Shown here one piece after another: positions 36,583-45,469 of a stretch of 64,000 nucleotides of DNA. Numbering within the stretch: the stretch's first letter is position 1; each line of letters opens with the position of its first letter. Source of the DNA: Streptomyces sp. NBC_00239 (GTDB lineage: Bacteria > Actinomycetota > Actinomycetes > Streptomycetales > Streptomycetaceae); NCBI RefSeq assembly GCF_036194065.1, contig NZ_CP108095.1, positions 5,580,001 to 5,644,000 of the forward strand. The letters run 5' to 3'. The notes under the pieces were generated by a model. The model was given only the letters and a program-made list of their open reading frames with translations, was not told the origin of the DNA and did no database searches. Position numbers and translations under genes: made by a program.

Positions 36583-37200
36583 TTACGTGGCGGGGGTGGG
36601 TGGGGGGCGCATGAGGTAGGCGGCCAGGGAGCCGGCGGCGAAGAGGGCCAGAACGGATACGGCCGTGCCGAGCCAGGTCGCGCCGAGCCACTGCGCACCG
36701 AAGTAGCCGAGCGAGACGCTGTAGCCCGCCCAGGCCATGCCGGCCAGGGCCGACCACGGCAGGAACTCCTTGATGCGGCGGTGCGCCGCACCCGCGCCCA
36801 GCGACACGATGGAACGCCCCGCCGGGGCGAAGCGCGCGATGACGACCAGCGCCCCGCCGCCCCGGCTCAGGGCGAGCCCGAGCCGTTCCTGGGCGCGGGT
36901 GAGGCGTCGCGAATTGGCGATGGCCCGGTCGATGCGTTCGCCGCCCCGCCAGGCGAGGCGGTACGCGGCGAGGTCGCCCAGTACGGAGGCGGTGGTCGCG
37001 CACACCAGCAGGGCCAGGATGTCGGGCACCTGCTCGGGCACCGGTCCGGCAGCCCCGGCGGCGGCCGCCGCGGCGGCCGCGGCGGTGATCACCAGGACCC
37101 CGCTGGGCAGCACGGGCAGGAAGACATCGAGGATGACGGAGATCGCCACCACGGCGTAGATCCAGGGGCTCGTGGTCAGCGGCCCCACTGTCTCAAGCAA
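36583..37200 (-). CDS. DedA family membrane protein
   Basis: A 205-residue membrane protein with the DedA/SNARE-associated domain: ILDVFLPVLPSGVLVITAAA near the N-terminus, then ARFAPAGRSIVSLGAGAAHR (the FxR.xP..R motif) and three further helices. DedA proteins are proposed flippases for lipid carriers such as undecaprenyl phosphate. A TTG at 37200 is used because GGGGAG lies 7 nt upstream and the segment before it does not look coding; GTG at 37185 is the alternative. The alanine run (residues 33-43) is a low-complexity helix. Confidence 0.84.
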   Translation of the reverse strand: MLETVGPLTTSPWIYAVVAISVILDVFLPVLPSGVLVITAAAAAAAAAGAAGPVPEQVPDILALLVCATTASVLGDLAAYRLAWRGGERIDRAIANSRRLTRAQERLGLALSRGGGALVVIARFAPAGRSIVSLGAGAAHRRIKEFLPWSALAGMAWAGYSVSLGYFGAQWLGATWLGTAVSVLALFAAGSLAAYLMRPPPTPAT

Positions 37201-37495
37201 AACGGGACTCCCCAGTCCGGTTGACGTACGTCGGCGAAACGCGCCGCGACGTCGCGGGGAGCGGCAGGGGCGGCTACACAGCCATACAGCGTACGCCTGG
37301 TGTTCGCTGTCCGTACGGCCGGGTCCGCCCATGTGTCAGGTCCTCGACCCGGCCCCCACGCCGGCCCGAGTCGGAGTGGGGGCCGGAGTCGACTCCGGCC
37401 CGAGTCCGCCCCGACTTCGACCCGCTCCCGGCCCGGCCCCGGCCCCGCCCCGGCCCCGACGTCGACCCGCTTCAGGCCCCGTCGCCCCCGCCCCC

Positions 37496-39187
37496 TCACC
37501 CCTCGTCCGCCGCCGCCGTCAGGTCCCGGTCCAGGGCCGGGAGCAGGTGGGCCGGGCGGCGGTCGGGGCCTCGGCCGGTGGGGGAGTGGGCCTGGTCGAG
37601 GCGGAGGTGGGCGGTGCGGGCGGTCAGGGTGAGGGTCATGAGCTGGTTGGCGAACCACGGGCCGGACGTGCGCCGCCAGGCCAGCGGCGGGCGGCCCGTG
37701 CGGCCGTGGCTGCTGAGCATGCGGCCGACCCAGCGGCCGGCCCGGCTCCAGCCGAAGCGGAAGCCGAGGCGGACCGCCCAGTGGATCGAGTTGTGCACCG
37801 GGGAGCAGGTCAGCTGGAAGATCCTCGAGGTGGTGGCGGTGCGCGGCTCGGCCACGTACGCGTGGTGGACGTCTCCGGAGAGCACCGAGACCGTCGCGGG
37901 GGCCCGGGGGCCCGTGCCCACCTGTTCGATCAGGTCGGTGAGCGCGGCGAAGGACGGCGGGAAGGCCGCCCAGTGCTCCAGGTCGCTGCGCCGGCGCAGG
38001 TCCTCGCCGATGCGGGCCCAGCGTTCGCCGCGCTCGCCGCGGCACAGTGCCGCGTCCCAGGCCTCCGCGTCGTGTATCAGCGGCGGCAGCAGCCACGGCA
38101 GCGAGGCGCCGATCAGGAGGTGGTCGTACGTGCCGTGCCCGTCGAGCGCGTTGTCGCGCAGCCACTGTTCTTCGACGGGGTCGAGCATGGCCCGCCGCTC
38201 CTCGTCGAGGACGCGCGCGCACCGGGTGTCGACGACCAGCAGCCGGGTCCCGCCGAAGTCGCGGCGGTAGCTCCACCGTACGGAGGCCGGGTCCGCGTCC
38301 GCATCGGCCGCGAACCGCCGCAGCACGTCCGTCCCGTCGGGGGTCTCCCGTACGGCCGAGTAGACGGGATCGGTGGCGAGTTCGGCCGGCGAGAGGTTGC
38401 CCAGGTGCTGGTAGACCCAGTACGTCATGAGGCCGCCGAGGACCCGTTCCCGCCACCAGGGCAGCGCGCGCCGCTCGGCGACCCAGGCGGCGCTGGTGTT
38501 CCAGTCGTCGGACAGGTCGTGGTCGTCGAAGATCATGCAGCTGGGCACGGTGGACAGCAGCCAGCGGATCTCCGGGTCGAGCCAGGACTCGTCGTAGAGG
38601 AACGTGAACTCCTCGTAGTCCGCGACCTGCGCGCCGGGCGCGTCCCGCAGGCCCCGGCGGGCGGCCAGCCGGTCGCGGGTCGCGCGGGACAGCTGGTCGG
38701 CGTACACCTGGTCGCCCAGGAGGAGCAGCACGTCGGGCCGTACGGCCGCCCCTTCCGCCCCGCTCGCGAGCCGGGCGGCGAGCGTGTCGAGGGCGTCCGG
38801 GCCGTGCGGTCCGCGGCCCTCGGCGGGCGGTGCGGCCTGCCGGCACGAGCCGAAGGTGAGCCGGAGCGGGGGTGCGGGCCGGCCCGGGGCGCGCGGTACG
38901 GGGGTGCTGATGGTGCTCGCCGGGAAGCGGCTGTCGGGCAACGGCCAGACCGTGCGCCCGTCGATCAGCACCTCGTACGCCGTGGTCGTCCCGGGGGTCA
39001 GGCCGGTGACGGGGATCAGGGCGTAGTGGTGCCCCGCGACCTGGAACGTACGCACGGAACCGCCCGCTCCGTCGGCGCAGCGGACTTCGGCCGTGCACGG
39101 CCGGTCGGCCTCGACCCACACGGTCGCCGTGTCGCCGTTCTCCCAGTCCACGTACCGCAGCAGTGGTCCAAGGCGCAGTCCGCCCAT
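37496..39187 (-). CDS. PhoD-like alkaline phosphatase
   Basis: A 563-residue metallophosphoesterase of the PhoD family. The N-terminal fibronectin-like region has GSCRQAAPP; then LLLGDQVYADQL, MIFDDHDLSDDWNTS, and SVLSGDVHHAYV supply metal ligands of the Fe/Ca type. There is no signal peptide or Tat motif, unlike secreted PhoD, so it may be cytosolic or a variant. It could hydrolyse phosphodiesters or phosphomonoesters. Monocistronic. Confidence 0.87.
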   Translation of the reverse strand: MGGLRLGPLLRYVDWENGDTATVWVEADRPCTAEVRCADGAGGSVRTFQVAGHHYALIPVTGLTPGTTTAYEVLIDGRTVWPLPDSRFPASTISTPVPRAPGRPAPPLRLTFGSCRQAAPPAEGRGPHGPDALDTLAARLASGAEGAAVRPDVLLLLGDQVYADQLSRATRDRLAARRGLRDAPGAQVADYEEFTFLYDESWLDPEIRWLLSTVPSCMIFDDHDLSDDWNTSAAWVAERRALPWWRERVLGGLMTYWVYQHLGNLSPAELATDPVYSAVRETPDGTDVLRRFAADADADPASVRWSYRRDFGGTRLLVVDTRCARVLDEERRAMLDPVEEQWLRDNALDGHGTYDHLLIGASLPWLLPPLIHDAEAWDAALCRGERGERWARIGEDLRRRSDLEHWAAFPPSFAALTDLIEQVGTGPRAPATVSVLSGDVHHAYVAEPRTATTSRIFQLTCSPVHNSIHWAVRLGFRFGWSRAGRWVGRMLSSHGRTGRPPLAWRRTSGPWFANQLMTLTLTARTAHLRLDQAHSPTGRGPDRRPAHLLPALDRDLTAAADEG

Positions 39188-39292
39188 CCAACTCCCCCTC
39201 CTCCGTAGCCCCTTGAATCAAGGTACGACGGGGAGGGGGACGATGGTTCCGGATCGCTCCGGGAGATCCGGTATTCCGCCAGGTGGGACCGG

Positions 39293-39934
39293 TCAGCAGC
39301 CGTTGAGGACGTTCGTGAGGGCGGTCTTCTCGGCGGAGTCCATGCTCAGGCCGTAGTACTGCTTCACGTCGACCCAGGCGCGGGCGTAGGTGCAGCGGTA
39401 GGCGGTGCGGGACGGCAGCCAGGTGCCCGGGTCCTGGTCGCTCTTGGCCTGGTTGACGTTGTCGGTCACGGCGATCAGCTGCGGCCGGGTGAGGTCGTTG
39501 GCGAACTGCTGGCGCTTGGTGGTGGTCCAGGAGTTCGCGCCCGAGCGCCAGGCCTCGGCGAGGGGCACCATGTGGTCGATGTCCAGGTCGGAGGCGACGG
39601 TCCAGGTGGCGCCGTCGTACTCGGAGTACCAGCTGCCGCTCACGGAGGCGCAGGCGGAGTCGGTGACCACGTTCACGCCGTCGCGCTTGAGGACGGTCTC
39701 GCGGGTGTTACAGGTGCCCGAGACGGTGCTCCAGTGCGGGAACAGGGTCCGGCTGTAACCGCTGGTGGAACCCGCCGGCTGCGGGGTCACCGTGGCCAGG
39801 TAGGCGCGCGCGGCGGCGGCGCTGATCGGGGCGGGCATCGCGGCCTGGGCGGCGGGAGCGTTCACGAGGGCGGCGGTGGCGAGCGTTCCGATTGCTGCGA
39901 GCATGCCAAATCGACGCGCGTAGATACCGGACAT
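39293..39934 (-). CDS. Secreted HNH (DUF1524-type) nuclease
   Basis: A 213-residue exported protein. The signal peptide (FGMLAAIGTLATAALVNAPAA) is followed by the beta-beta-alpha nuclease core DLDIDHMVPLAEAW (HNH histidine) and a C-terminal TAYRCTYARAWVDVKQYYGL. Four cysteines suggest disulphides. Secreted members of this family degrade extracellular DNA or RNA, probably for nutrient recovery. GAGGAG before the ATG. Confidence 0.88.
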   Translation of the reverse strand: MSGIYARRFGMLAAIGTLATAALVNAPAAQAAMPAPISAAAARAYLATVTPQPAGSTSGYSRTLFPHWSTVSGTCNTRETVLKRDGVNVVTDSACASVSGSWYSEYDGATWTVASDLDIDHMVPLAEAWRSGANSWTTTKRQQFANDLTRPQLIAVTDNVNQAKSDQDPGTWLPSRTAYRCTYARAWVDVKQYYGLSMDSAEKTALTNVLNGC

Positions 39935-40179
39935 GAGGGACTCCTCGGTGCGGGGGGCTGGCGGCGTAAGGACCCCGGCGGGGCCCGGCCATCGTGGCGG
40001 CGCCGGGTTTCGCCCAGGCGGGCGCCAGGTGACAGCGTGGCGACATGGGCACGTCAGATCAAGGTGCCCAACCGGCGAGATTCAAGCGGAAGTTGAGATT
40101 CCAGGCGATTGCGGGCGGTGCTCCGGTCGGATATGGGCCGAAGGTCCCTTACAGGCCGCGCGGGGCGTCCCGTATCCTG

Positions 40180-40303
40180 GAGGCGCAGAAGGGGAGTAGC
40201 TCTTCGCCGGACCGTCGACATACTGCTGGGTCATCCCAGCCGGCGCCCGGAGGCAGGCCGTGGTCGTTCCGACCGGCGGCGGGCCAGCGAGACCTTCGGC
40301 CGC
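40180..40303 (+). ncRNA. yybP-ykoY (manganese) riboswitch
   Basis: The two diagnostic conserved loops are present in order: AAGGGGAGTAGC (40189-40200) with GACATACT after it, and AGCGAGACCTTCGGCC near 40286-40301, separated by a variable GC hairpin. The motif senses Mn2+ and usually controls exporters. It lies about 110 nt upstream of the TMEM165/GDT1 gene, a known target class. The start and end are approximate. Confidence 0.88.
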
Positions 40304-40411
40304 AATGTCCTTGTGTACCCACAGGGCGTTGTCGAGCCGAAGCGACCCCTGAAGAACCCCAGGTCTCTCGGTACGGCAGCGTTCTGCCCGACCGATTGAG
40401 GAAACCCCTCC

Positions 40412-40990
40412 GTGATCAGCTTCACCATCATGGCGATCGTCTTCGGCCTCGTCTTCGTCGCCGAGCTGCCCGACAAGACGGCCCTCGCCGGACTCATGCT
40501 CGGCACCCGCTACCGCGCGTCGTACGTCTTCGCCGGTGTCGCCGCCGCCTTCGCCGTGCACGTGGCGCTCGCCATCGCGGCCGGCAGCGTGCTGACGCTG
40601 CTGCCGCACCGGCTGGTGCAGGCGGTCGTCGGTGTCCTGTTCCTGGCCGGCGCGGCGATGCTGCTGCTGAAGAAGGACGACGGGGACGAGGAGGTCAAGG
40701 CGCCCGCCGACCAGTCCTTCTGGAAGGTCTCCGGGGCGGGCTTCATGCTGATCCTGGTCGCCGAGTTCGGCGACCTGACCCAGATCATGACCGCGAACCT
40801 GGCCGCCCGCTACGACGACCCGCTCTCCGTCGGCCTCGGCGCGGTGCTGGCCCTGTGGGCGGTCGCTGGCCTGGGCATCGTCGGCGGCCGCACGCTGATG
40901 AAGTACGTGCCGCTCCGCCTGATCACGAAGATCGCCGCCGCCGCGATGGTCGCGATGGCGGCCTTCAGCCTGTACGAGGCGATCGCCTGA
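40412..40990 (+). CDS. TMEM165/GDT1-family manganese/calcium exporter
   Basis: A 192-residue membrane protein with two inverted copies of the UPF0016 motif: FVAELPDKTALAGL (residues 15-28) and LVAEFGDLTQIMTANL (residues 112-128). The acidic residues form the cation path. Homologues export Mn2+ or exchange Ca2+. About six helices. GTG start at 40412 with GAGG 14 nt upstream. The upstream Mn riboswitch supports a manganese efflux role and predicts induction by excess Mn. Confidence 0.9.
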   Translation: MISFTIMAIVFGLVFVAELPDKTALAGLMLGTRYRASYVFAGVAAAFAVHVALAIAAGSVLTLLPHRLVQAVVGVLFLAGAAMLLLKKDDGDEEVKAPADQSFWKVSGAGFMLILVAEFGDLTQIMTANLAARYDDPLSVGLGAVLALWAVAGLGIVGGRTLMKYVPLRLITKIAAAAMVAMAAFSLYEAIA

Positions 40991-41068
40991 CCCGTCCGGC
41001 AGGACCGGTCACGGAGGGGCCCCGCCACTTCCCACCTCGGTGGAGTGGCGGGGCCCTGTCCGTGCCGG

Positions 41069-41281
41069 TCAGACGCCGACGCCGCCGAGCCGGTCGCCCT
41101 TGACGCCTGCGATGAACGCGGCGAACGCGGCGGCGGTGACGTCCAGCACCGGACCGCGCGCGTTCTTGGAGTCGCGGACGGGGACCACGCCGAGCGAACC
41201 GGCGAGGTTGGCGGCGACCTCGACGCACTGGCCGCCGTTGTTGCTGTACGAGGACTTGTACCAGTGGAGTTCGGACGTCAC
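41069..41281 (-). CDS. DUF397 protein, copy 1
   Basis: A 70-residue protein with the DUF397 pattern LHWYKSSYSNNGGQCVEVA, VPVRDSKNARGPVL, and AAFAAFIAGV. DUF397 proteins accompany DUF5753 helix-turn-helix regulators in streptomycetes and may act as small toxins or partners. It is nearly identical at DNA level to the next gene, indicating tandem duplication. Confidence 0.9.
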   Translation of the reverse strand: MTSELHWYKSSYSNNGGQCVEVAANLAGSLGVVPVRDSKNARGPVLDVTAAAFAAFIAGVKGDRLGGVGV

Positions 41282-41309
41282 GGGGTGCCCTTTCGTACGG
41301 GGTGGCGGG

Positions 41310-41507
41310 TCAGAGCTGCCCGGTCTTGACGCCGGCCACGAACGCGGCGAACGCGCCGGTGGCGATGTCCAGCACGGGGCCGCTGGTGTTCTTGGAGTCG
41401 CGGACGGGGACGATGCCGTGCGAACCGGCGAGGTTGGCGGCGACCTCGACGCACTGGCCGCCGTTGCTGCTGTAAGAGGACTTGTACCAGTGGGGCTCGG
41501 TCGTCAC
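41310..41507 (-). CDS. DUF397 protein, copy 2
   Basis: A 65-residue paralogue of the preceding gene (PHWYKSSYSSNGGQCVEVAA, VPVRDSKNTSGPVLD). Its start overlaps the stop of the DUF5753 regulator by 4 nt (ATGA), so it is translationally coupled to that gene; copy 1 follows 28 nt later. Confidence 0.92.
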   Translation of the reverse strand: MTTEPHWYKSSYSSNGGQCVEVAANLAGSHGIVPVRDSKNTSGPVLDIATGAFAAFVAGVKTGQL

Positions 41508-42334
41508 AGGATGCCCTTTCGTACCTCGTGGATCATGGCCGCGGATGTCGCCTGCGACATCGCTTCGACCTGTAGTTGATGGTAGGCCGTCAACATCGGG
41601 TGTACGAACCTCATATCGCGCTCCAGCCGCCCCTGGTGTGCAGATTCGGAGTATGCGATGTGAGACCTGTTGTCCGCCAAGGTCAGCAGCGTTACCGGCA
41701 GGTCGAACGAGCGGCGCTCGCCGAGGTCGTAGGGTGCGATCTGGACGACGGTGTGCGGCAGTTGGGCAAAGGCGATCAAGTGCGCCAACTGGGCGGCCAT
41801 GCCTTTGGTGCCTCCGACGAGCCTTCGGATGCAGCTCTCGTCCAGAACCGCGTAGATCTGCGGTGGGGGAGTTCGCTCCATGGATGCCTGGCGTCGCGCC
41901 AGGAGTGTGAGCCGCTCGTCTGCCTGCCGGGTGGTGATCGCTCCTCGCTGCACGGCGCCTGATGCGATCGCGGCAGCGTACTCCGGGGTCTGGAGAAGTC
42001 CCGGGATGATGCCCACTTCGAAGAGTCGGACCTCTGCCGCAACCGCCTCGTGCGTTACGTACTCCGGGAACCCCTCCAGCAAGGCTGTTTGGCGGACTGC
42101 TCTGCCCTGCTCTTCGAATTGGTCGCCTGTCCCGAACGCTTTGTCAGCACTTGCTGAAAAGTGAGGAGTTGGAGAGCGTCGACCAGTTTCGACAGCTGAA
42201 ATGTGCGTCCCCGAGTACCCCATCCGCTCTGCCAGGTCGTCCTGAGTCCAGCCGCGTTCATCCCGCAGCATGCGCAAACGCCGACCGAACGCCGCGCCTG
42301 GTGAATCTGTGGGATCCAACTTCTTCCGGTTCAA
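41504..42334 (-). CDS. XRE-type regulator with DUF5753 domain
   Basis: A 276-residue protein. Residues 14-70 form an XRE helix-turn-helix (RMLRDERGWTQDDLAERMGY, then SGTHISAVETGRR). Residues 95-270 are the DUF5753 ligand-like domain (VRLFEVGIIPGLLQTPEYA, YDLGERRSFDLPVTLL). These proteins with DUF397 partners form a very common streptomycete developmental/antibiotic regulatory unit (for example near whiJ-like loci). It is divergent from a small Cys-containing gene. Confidence 0.92.
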   Translation of the reverse strand: MNRKKLDPTDSPGAAFGRRLRMLRDERGWTQDDLAERMGYSGTHISAVETGRRSPTPHFSASADKAFGTGDQFEEQGRAVRQTALLEGFPEYVTHEAVAAEVRLFEVGIIPGLLQTPEYAAAIASGAVQRGAITTRQADERLTLLARRQASMERTPPPQIYAVLDESCIRRLVGGTKGMAAQLAHLIAFAQLPHTVVQIAPYDLGERRSFDLPVTLLTLADNRSHIAYSESAHQGRLERDMRFVHPMLTAYHQLQVEAMSQATSAAMIHEVRKGIL

Positions 42335-42444
42335 CAGTCACCGCCCAACTCTCCGAGCAAACAACGCAAGTTGAGGACACGTCGACTGTAGGTCAGGCTG
42401 GGACCGCTCGGTAGCGGAATGACTACACAGAGGAGCGGTCGCCC

Positions 42445-42660
42445 ATGGAGGCGTACCAGGAGAGCCGGGAGAACGCGGACACGGACGTGGATTCGTTCGA
42501 GTACGCGACGTACAGCCCGGACCCCCAGACGTGCCCGGCGTGTGACATGCCGATTCCGGTCGGGACGCTCGTACGGCGGGGGATGAACTGTCGGCCGGAC
42601 GGGCCGCCCGTGGTCGCGTACTGGCACACCCGTTGCGTACGCGCGGACGGCTCGCGGTGA
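42445..42660 (+). CDS. Small protein with CxxC motif
   Basis: A 71-residue protein (EAYQESRENADTDVDSFEYA...) with a CPACDMPIPVGTLVRRG segment and a second cysteine in TRCVRADG, resembling half zinc ribbons seen in phage-like proteins. GAGGAGCG stands before the ATG. It is divergent from the DUF5753 gene and may be controlled by it. The function is unknown. Confidence 0.65.
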   Translation: MEAYQESRENADTDVDSFEYATYSPDPQTCPACDMPIPVGTLVRRGMNCRPDGPPVVAYWHTRCVRADGSR

Positions 42661-42803
42661 CCCGTCACGAACACCCGGCGCCGCGGCCGGAACGTACGTA
42701 CAGCCGCCGCATGCCGTGGCCGTCACGGCGGGGGCGGTCGCGTGGATCGTCTGCGTGGCGGTCGTCGTCGCCCGCGGGTGGGGCGCCTGAAGGTGCGGCG
42801 GGG

Positions 42804-43493
42804 TCAGGCGGCCGCGGGCGTCACGGTCAGGGTGATCGAACCGTCCGCCGCGCGCTCCACGCGGACCGCCGTCAGGTCGTTCACGTGCACGGTCGGACCG
42901 TGCTCGGCGGCGCGCGGGCCGATGCCGATCACGCGCATACCGGCCGCCAGACCGGCCTCGATGCCCGCGCCGGAGTCCTCGAAGACGATGCAGTCGGCGG
43001 GGGCGAAGCCCAGTTCGGCGGCGCCCTTGAGGAAGCCCTCCGGGTCCGGCTTGCTGGCGGAGACCGACTCGGCGGTGACCCGGACGTCGGGCATCGGGAG
43101 CGCGGCGGCCGCCATGCGGGCCGTGGACAGGGGCCGGTCGGCCGAGGTGACGAGCGCGTGCGGGAGGTCGGCGATGGCGGCCATGAAGGCGGCCGCGCCG
43201 CCGACCGGGACCACGCCGTCCATGTCCGCGGTCTCGCGGGCGAGCATCACGGCGTTGTCGGCGTAATTGAGTTCCATCGGGCGGTCCGGGAGCAGGACGG
43301 CCATGGTCGCGTAGCCCTGGCGGCCGTGGACGACCTTCAGGGCCTCGTCGGCGTCCAGTCCGTGCTCCAGCGCCCAGGCGCGCCAGCACCGTTCTACCAC
43401 CGCGTCCGAGTTGACCAGGGTGCCGTCCATGTCCAGGAGGAGGGCGCGGGCGGTCAGGACGACAGGGGCGGTGGCGGTGGTGCTGGCCGGCAT
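42804..43493 (-). CDS. HAD-superfamily phosphatase (subfamily IA)
   Basis: A 229-residue HAD hydrolase with motif I LLLDMDGTLVNSD, a helical cap, SADRPLSTARM, and motif III/IV KPDPEGFLKGAAELGF...CIVFEDSGAGIEAG. This is the beta-phosphoglucomutase/sugar-phosphatase-like group; the substrate is unknown. ATG 43493 has GGAG 8 nt upstream; the longer reading to 43568 lacks support. Confidence 0.9.
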   Translation of the reverse strand: MPASTTATAPVVLTARALLLDMDGTLVNSDAVVERCWRAWALEHGLDADEALKVVHGRQGYATMAVLLPDRPMELNYADNAVMLARETADMDGVVPVGGAAAFMAAIADLPHALVTSADRPLSTARMAAAALPMPDVRVTAESVSASKPDPEGFLKGAAELGFAPADCIVFEDSGAGIEAGLAAGMRVIGIGPRAAEHGPTVHVNDLTAVRVERAADGSITLTVTPAAA

Positions 43494-43736
43494 CGGCGGG
43501 GCTCCAGACGGGCGCGGAAAGAGAACAAGCAGCCCCGCCCACCGGTCAGGGAGTGAAGGCGGGGCCACTTTGTTTCTACACGATACAAAATACAGGCTGG
43601 TCTACGCCAGTGCCGGCGTGTCGCCGGAGAATGCGGGATCGGTGCGGAGTGTGGGCCGCGCCCCGCCGATTCCGGCTTCGCCGGTGAGTAGGGGCTTGCG
43701 CGGAGTGGCGGACATCACGGGCTCGTGGGGCAATCC

Positions 43737-43849
43737 CAGCCTCGCCGGCGTTTGAGGAGCGGGTCCGGGCGGAGCCCGGTGCCCGGCGGAGCCGGGTTGT
43801 TCTTGGGGCTCCGCCCCAAACCCCGCGCCTCAAACGCCGGCGAGGCTGG
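43737..43849. repeat. Palindromic intergenic element, copy C
   Basis: 113 bp with the same ends as the other copies and an inner GGGGCTCCGCCCC hairpin. It is followed up to about 43980 by degenerate partial copies (GGCACCGGCGAGGCTGAGG). It lies between two leftward genes, upstream of the HAD gene. Confidence 0.92.
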
Positions 43850-44003
43850 ATGTTGTGCCCCGGGGCACCGGCGAGGCTGAGGCGGGCTGCGCCCCGGCCC
43901 CGCCCAGGGCGTCGGCGGGCTGGAAGTTGCGCCCCAGGGGTGTCGGTGAGGCTCGGAGGGCCTCCCCGGCACCGGTGAGGGGGTGTGGCGGCTGTGGGGC
44001 GGG

Positions 44004-45341
44004 TTACGGCTCGTGGGACTGGGCTTCCAGGGATCGGCGGGTCGCCGGGCCGTAGACGCCCTCGGGGTCGCCGATGACGTTCGCCCACTGCTGGTAGTCG
44101 GCGACGGCACTCTCCACGAAACGGCCGTACTTGCCGTTCGCCGGACCCCAGTACCAGCCCATCTCGCTCAGCCGGAGCTGGAGCTCCTCGACGTCCGGGC
44201 CGGTGTCGCCGCGCCGGAGGACCTGGCCCTGCGGCGGGGAGTTCGTCGGGCTGGGGGAGCGGGTGGCGCTCCGGGACGGTGAGGGCGAGGCGGATCCCGT
44301 GCGCGGCGCGGTGGCGGTGGCGGTGGGGGAGGCGTCGGCCGAGGCCGAGGTCGTGGCGTCCGCGGACGCGTCGGCCGTCGCCGTGGCGGCAGCGGTCGGC
44401 TCGTCGTTCTCCGTGGCCGCGCCCTCGGTGGCCGTCGGCGGGGCCGTGTCGGGGGCGAGGCTCAGGTCGGGCGCGGAGAGCTTGGGGTCGGGCAGGGCGA
44501 CCCGGTCGCTCTCACCGCCATCGCCCGAGAACAGCCCGGCGGCCAGCGCACCGGCCCCGAGCACCACGACGGCCGCGCCGATCGCGAGCGGCAGCGCCCT
44601 GCGCCGCCCCCGGCCCGAGCCGTCGCGGCCGCGGGGGCCGCGACCCGCCGGCGCCCCGGGTGTCGCCTGCAACTGCACGGTCTCGTCGACGATCAGCGCC
44701 CCCGGCCCGTACCCGTCGGCCGGGGCGGGCACCTGACCGTCGGGGCCGGCCGCGCCACCGGGACCGGCGTACGCGCCGGCCGGGGCGTACGGATCGGCCC
44801 GTCCGTCCCCGTACCCGCCGTCGGGGGCGTAGGCGTCCGGCTGCCCCTGCCCCTGCCCCTGCCCCTGCCCCTGCGGGTACCCGCCGCCCGCGGCGTACGC
44901 GTCGGGCTGCCCGTACCCGCCGGGCTGCGGGTGGTCGGCGGGGCGGGCGTACGGGCTGGGAGGTGCGTACGACTCGGTGGGCGCGGGCGCGGCGGGCTGC
45001 GCGGGGGCGGACGGGTGGGCGTACGGGCCGGGCTGGGCGTACGAGCCGGGCTGGGCGTACGGGCCGTTCGGGGGGACGGGAGGGAGGACCTCGGTGACGC
45101 CGTCGGACGGGCGCGGGGACGCGCTCGGCGGGCCCCACATTTCGGCCGGGGTCGGGTGGGTGTCCGGGCTCTGGACGACGCCCAGGAGGCGCGGCGGTGC
45201 GGCCTCCGGGCCCGCGTCGCCCGCCGCGTCGGGACGGCTCATGTACGGGCGGACGCGCAGGTGGTCGAAGCCCGCTGCGGGGGAGGCGCAGGCGCACCGG
45301 CCCGCGGCAGCATCGCATTCCGGACAGCGCTCAGCGCTCAC
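44004..45341 (-). CDS. Peptidoglycan-binding membrane protein with zinc-ribbon start
   Basis: A 445-residue protein. It begins with a zinc ribbon ([16 protein letters not shown]), then a long Pro/Tyr/Gly disordered region with YAQPG-type repeats and a (Gly-Gln)5 run (residues 160-170). A membrane helix ([20 protein letters not shown]) and a Ser/Thr/Ala linker follow. The C-terminal peptidoglycan-binding domain is [20 protein letters not shown]...[15 protein letters not shown]. The cytosolic ribbon and outside binding domain suggest a wall-sensing or scaffold role. GTG 45341 has GGGAGGGG 9 nt upstream. Confidence 0.85.
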   Translation of the reverse strand: MSAERCPECDAAAGRCACASPAAGFDHLRVRPYMSRPDAAGDAGPEAAPPRLLGVVQSPDTHPTPAEMWGPPSASPRPSDGVTEVLPPVPPNGPYAQPGSYAQPGPYAHPSAPAQPAAPAPTESYAPPSPYARPADHPQPGGYGQPDAYAAGGGYPQGQGQGQGQGQPDAYAPDGGYGDGRADPYAPAGAYAGPGGAAGPDGQVPAPADGYGPGALIVDETVQLQATPGAPAGRGPRGRDGSGRGRRRALPLAIGAAVVVLGAGALAAGLFSGDGGESDRVALPDPKLSAPDLSLAPDTAPPTATEGAATENDEPTAAATATADASADATTSASADASPTATATAPRTGSASPSPSRSATRSPSPTNSPPQGQVLRRGDTGPDVEELQLRLSEMGWYWGPANGKYGRFVESAVADYQQWANVIGDPEGVYGPATRRSLEAQSHEP

Positions 45342-45469
45342 TGATGGATCCCCTCCCAGACATGTGCCTGCGATTATGCAGACCCCAGGGGGTCCGCCCA
45401 ACCCGCCCGACAGGCCATATCCGGACACACCGCTCAGGATGGAACGTGAATCGTCCTGAGGAGGAGTTC

